Part shown: one piece after another, positions 61,496 through 64,000 of the stretch | Layout: each line of letters begins with the position of its first letter | How positions within the stretch are numbered: position 1 is the first letter of the stretch | DNA from: Paenibacillus borealis | Lineage (GTDB): Bacteria; Bacillota; Bacilli; Paenibacillales; Paenibacillaceae | Assembly (NCBI RefSeq): GCF_000758665.1 | Contig: NZ_CP009285.1 | Span: 2,294,001-2,358,000, forward strand | DNA: 64,000 nt | Direction of reading: 5' to 3' | Notes under the pieces: model-generated | Databases searched by the model: none | The model's input: the letters and a program-made list of their open reading frames with translations, nothing else | Told to the model about the DNA's origin: nothing | Translations under genes and position numbers: made by a program

Positions 61496-63015
61496 CGTCC
61501 GCCACCGCCTCCGGAGAAGCCGCCACCGCCACCACCGCCGCCGGTAAATCCACCGCCGGTACTGCCGCCTGTGAACCCGCCGCCGGTAAATCCGCCGCCC
61601 ATGCCGCCCATACCGCCTTGCTGCATGGTCTGCTGGGAGGAGCTGCTGCCGCTGGAGATCACGGTTGGGATGACCACTTCATCACCTTCATTTAAGCCGC
61701 TCACGATTTCGATGCTGCTCTCATTGTGGATGCCGACCTCTACGGCCACCCGTTTCATGCCGGATGCTGAACTTGCTGCATTTCTACCGCCGGATGCGCC
61801 GCCCGGGAATTCACCGCCGCCGTAACCACCGCCGCCGTAACCACCGCCGCCGTAACCGCCGCTGCGCATGCCCCGGCCGCCTGTCTGACCTTCTCCGCCC
61901 TGCCATTCACCGCTAGGAGGGCCGCCCGCCGCATCGCCGCTCGGAATCTGGCCGCCCGCCGCGTCACCGCTCGGAGCTTGCCCGCCTGCCGCGTCACCGC
62001 TCGGAGCCTGGCCACCCGCCGCGTCACCGCTCGGAGCTTGCCCGCCTGCCGCACCGATATCAGTTGCCGCAGATTCCCCGCCTTCGGTCACAGGCACATT
62101 CACGTAATATTTGCCGTTCACTTCGGATACCGCCTCGATCGGCACGGTCAGAATATCATTTTTCTCTTCAATGGTAATCGCCACTTCTGCGGACATGCCG
62201 ACCAGCACCCCCTCAGAGTCATTTAAGCCTACAGTAACATTGAACAGGGAGACGCCGTTAGAAGAGGTTCCTTCCTTGGCGATATCTATAACCTTACCGG
62301 CGAACTCTTTATCCTCAAGCGCATCAAGAGTAATGGTTGATGCCTGATCGAGCTTAATCTGGGGAATATCAAGTTCATCCACCTGTACCGTTACGCTCAG
62401 GTTGACGTAGTCAGTCATGGTAAACAGCTCTGTACCATTCTGAGCCTGTTCGCCGTCTGTAATATTTACAGCTGTAATCGTTCCGTCTATAGGAGCGGTT
62501 AACGGATCTGGGGGAACCATATCCTCATGGATGGCAGCAATGGAATCCTGTTGATCGGCAATATCGCTTTTGGCTTTATCAATGGCTGTTTTTGCCGACT
62601 CCAGCTCTTCATCTGTAGCATTATTCATCGCGATCGTTTTGTAGTTTTCCTGCTTGTTTGTAAGCTCGGTTTTGAGGTTCTCCAGCGATTTGTTGGCTTC
62701 TTTCAGCTTGTCATCGAAATCGCCCGCCACAAAGGTGATCAGCACATCGCCTTTTTTGACGACATCACCTTTTTTAACCATGACTGTATCCACTTCGCCG
62801 GCTTCTTTAGTGCGGATGCTCTCACTGTTGATTGCCGAAACTGAACCGGAGCCTGAGACACCAACGAGGATATTTCCCTTGGTCACAACAGACGTGTTCA
62901 TTGGAGCGGCATTAATCTGCCGGTTCTGCTCCGGCCACAATACATAGCTCAAAATACCTGCAATAGCAACGACAACAACCGCTGAGGCGATAATAATTTT
63001 CTTCTTCTTTTTCAT
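61492..63015 (-). CDS. MacA/HlyD-type efflux adaptor with low-complexity inserts
   Basis: 507 residues. An N-terminal membrane anchor (IIIASAVVVVAIAGILSYVLW) precedes a biotinyl-lipoyl-like half (VSGSGSVSAINSESIRTKEAGEV, VKKGDVLITF), a coiled coil (~105-165), the second half and beta barrel (PIDGTITAVNITDGEQAQNG, LTVPIEAVSEVNGKYYV). Then comes an unusual insert: four 10-residue repeats of the type GGQAPSGDAA followed by Gly/Tyr-rich sequence, a short conserved stretch (VAVEVGIHNESSIEIVSGLNEGDEV), and a Gly/Phe/Thr-rich C-terminus. Typical MacA-like proteins are ~120 residues shorter. ATG 63015 has GGAGGATCGG upstream. Confidence 0.9.
   Translation of the reverse strand: MKKKKKIIIASAVVVVAIAGILSYVLWPEQNRQINAAPMNTSVVTKGNILVGVSGSGSVSAINSESIRTKEAGEVDTVMVKKGDVVKKGDVLITFVAGDFDDKLKEANKSLENLKTELTNKQENYKTIAMNNATDEELESAKTAIDKAKSDIADQQDSIAAIHEDMVPPDPLTAPIDGTITAVNITDGEQAQNGTELFTMTDYVNLSVTVQVDELDIPQIKLDQASTITLDALEDKEFAGKVIDIAKEGTSSNGVSLFNVTVGLNDSEGVLVGMSAEVAITIEEKNDILTVPIEAVSEVNGKYYVNVPVTEGGESAATDIGAAGGQAPSGDAAGGQAPSGDAAGGQAPSGDAAGGQIPSGDAAGGPPSGEWQGGEGQTGGRGMRSGGYGGGGYGGGGYGGGEFPGGASGGRNAASSASGMKRVAVEVGIHNESSIEIVSGLNEGDEVVIPTVISSGSSSSQQTMQQGGMGGMGGGFTGGGFTGGSTGGGFTGGGGGGGGFSGGGGGR
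61931..62050 (-). repeat. Four 30-bp tandem repeats inside the adaptor gene
   Basis: Units at 61931, 61961, 61991 and 62021, exactly 30 bases each, encode decapeptides containing SGDAAGGQ. They are in frame, so copy-number change would alter protein length without a shift. A second run of ~15-base repeats encoding GGYGG lies at about 61812-61860. Confidence 0.9.
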
Positions 63016-63077
63016 TCCGATCCTCCATCTTACTCAAATGATATAAGGGGTTAAGTGTACCTAAGAATCTCAGGAGC

Positions 63078-64000
63078 TTAAGAACCGCTTTCTTCGGTGC
63101 TGCCCGTGGCTGCGGCCGCTGCAGTGCCGGTATCCGCAGTTGAAGCTGCTTTGGTCACAACATCGATGGAGTAGACTTGTCCGCCAAGCTCTGTCCGCTG
63201 GCCTTGGAATTCATCGTACAGGGTAAGCTTGTAAGTGCCTCCGCTTAAGTTCTTGAACAGTGTATTGGTAATGGTTGTGGTGTAGGAGCTATAATTCCCT
63301 ACCGCCAAATCAGTCCCGAGTGACAGGGTTTTCTCGAAATATTGTCCGTACGGGTCAGTGATGTGCAGAATCAGCTTATGGTCGAATGCCCCCATCTGGT
63401 AAGTCGTATCCCGTGTAAGATTATAATTAAACGCCAATACAAGACTGGTGGTGCCTGATGTAATTGTGCCTGTGGAATTTGAAATGGCCAGTGTGTAAGG
63501 ATACAGGGTCACAGAAGTCAGGTTAGCAGCAGGTGTAGGCACCGTAGGAGCCAGAGTCAATGCTGAGGTATTCACATAGGCTGTAGCCGCAGTTCCGGCT
63601 GAAGTCAGCTTGCCGCCGGCAATCTCTTGGCTGACATACAGCTGAAGGCCGCTTGTGTCCACGGCAGCCGGTGTATTAGCCCAGAAGGCGACCAGGGTCT
63701 TGCCTGCCGGACTGGTGGAACTCTCCGACTGGACTGCGGTTGCCTCGAAATACTGTCCGTCGGCGGTTTTGAATTGTCCATATAGACGGGCCAGGTCAGT
63801 CTGCCGGGTTTCTTCACTGTTCATTTCGACTTCACTATAGACGAGGTTATTGCTGGTTCCGCTATACACAAGGGTTGAGCGTTCCTTCACGCTGGCTTTT
63901 TTGCCGGTCGAGGTAATCTTGAACGATTCACCCACAGCCAGAGGCGTAATACCGCTGCTAAGCCCGTCCGTTGTGCCAAGGGAGAGGAATTGGGTAGTGC
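63078..64000 (-). CDS. Unknown, probably secreted beta-rich protein (start outside window)
   Basis: The frame is open to the right edge, so the gene begins beyond 64000; 307 residues are visible. Composition is rich in Thr, Ser, Gly and Ala, with many short alternating strands (LVYSGTSNNLVYSEVEM, KLILHITDPYGQYFEKTLSL, GTYKLTLYDEFQGQRTELGG), suggesting an extracellular or surface beta-sandwich protein. The last ~20 residues are low complexity. I do not recognise the family. It is 62 bases upstream of the MacA-like gene on the same strand, so it is probably in the exporter operon, possibly as a partner or cargo-related factor. Confidence 0.7.
   Translation of the reverse strand, partial: TTQFLSLGTTDGLSSGITPLAVGESFKITSTGKKASVKERSTLVYSGTSNNLVYSEVEMNSEETRQTDLARLYGQFKTADGQYFEATAVQSESSTSPAGKTLVAFWANTPAAVDTSGLQLYVSQEIAGGKLTSAGTAATAYVNTSALTLAPTVPTPAANLTSVTLYPYTLAISNSTGTITSGTTSLVLAFNYNLTRDTTYQMGAFDHKLILHITDPYGQYFEKTLSLGTDLAVGNYSSYTTTITNTLFKNLSGGTYKLTLYDEFQGQRTELGGQVYSIDVVTKAASTADTGTAAAAATGSTEESGS

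Overview
The window looks like chromosomal DNA of a Paenibacillus-type Gram-positive bacterium. Evidence: an alaS-ireB-ruvX-DUF1292-mltG-U32-U32 cluster in the Bacillales order, strong purine-rich ribosome binding sites with many TTG/GTG starts, sigma-D-like and sigma-W-like promoters, GlcT/PtsG/HPr/EI organisation, a flotillin pair, MacAB-type exporters, and large carbohydrate-active genes. Base composition is roughly balanced to moderately GC-rich. I saw no rRNA, tRNA or CRISPR.

Layout. 1-6.6 kb: end of alaS and the RNA/cell-wall housekeeping cluster. 7-19 kb: two co-oriented paralogous chemoreceptors bracket a LacI regulator, an alpha/beta hydrolase and an intracellular mannan-oligosaccharide set (GH130, cellobiose 2-epimerase-like, GH113 on the minus strand; a second GH130 divergent). 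19-32 kb: class B PBP, AI-2E-family membrane protein, polysaccharide deacetylase, ilvD, acyltransferase and a run of small enzymes (hydrolase, HAD phosphatase, sirtuin, aldo-keto reductase). 31-36 kb: AraC-type regulator divergent from galK-galE-galT. 36.2-38 kb: an exact 51-bp tandem repeat array split by an IS3-family element. 38-44 kb: iron alcohol dehydrogenase, NfeD-like protein plus flotillin, ABC transporter pair. 44-49.6 kb: glcT, a RAT/terminator leader, ptsG, ptsH, ptsI. 49.8-64 kb: MFS transporter, type I pullulanase, a secreted AT-rich protein, a MerR-controlled SDR/esterase pair, a GGDEF protein, and a MacAB-like export operon that runs off the right edge.

Carbon flow is the main theme. 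Mannobiose-type sugars would be epimerised and phosphorolysed inside the cell, galactose enters the Leloir pathway, glucose enters by the PTS under GlcT antitermination, and alpha-glucans are debranched by the cytoplasmic pullulanase. Chemoreceptors beside the mannan genes may couple sensing to use (inference).

The most unusual signals are intergenic. Three copies of a ~177-bp element (about 10.75, 23.96 and 53.99 kb) each carry four near-palindromic ~23-bp cores spaced 51-52 bp apart. A quite different tandem array at 36.2-38 kb also has a 51-bp period, with two hairpins per unit, one of which shows compensatory changes. A third, degenerate repeat near 6.7 kb has ~50-bp spacing. A shared spacing of about five DNA turns (or 17 codons) in unrelated repeat families deserves follow-up.
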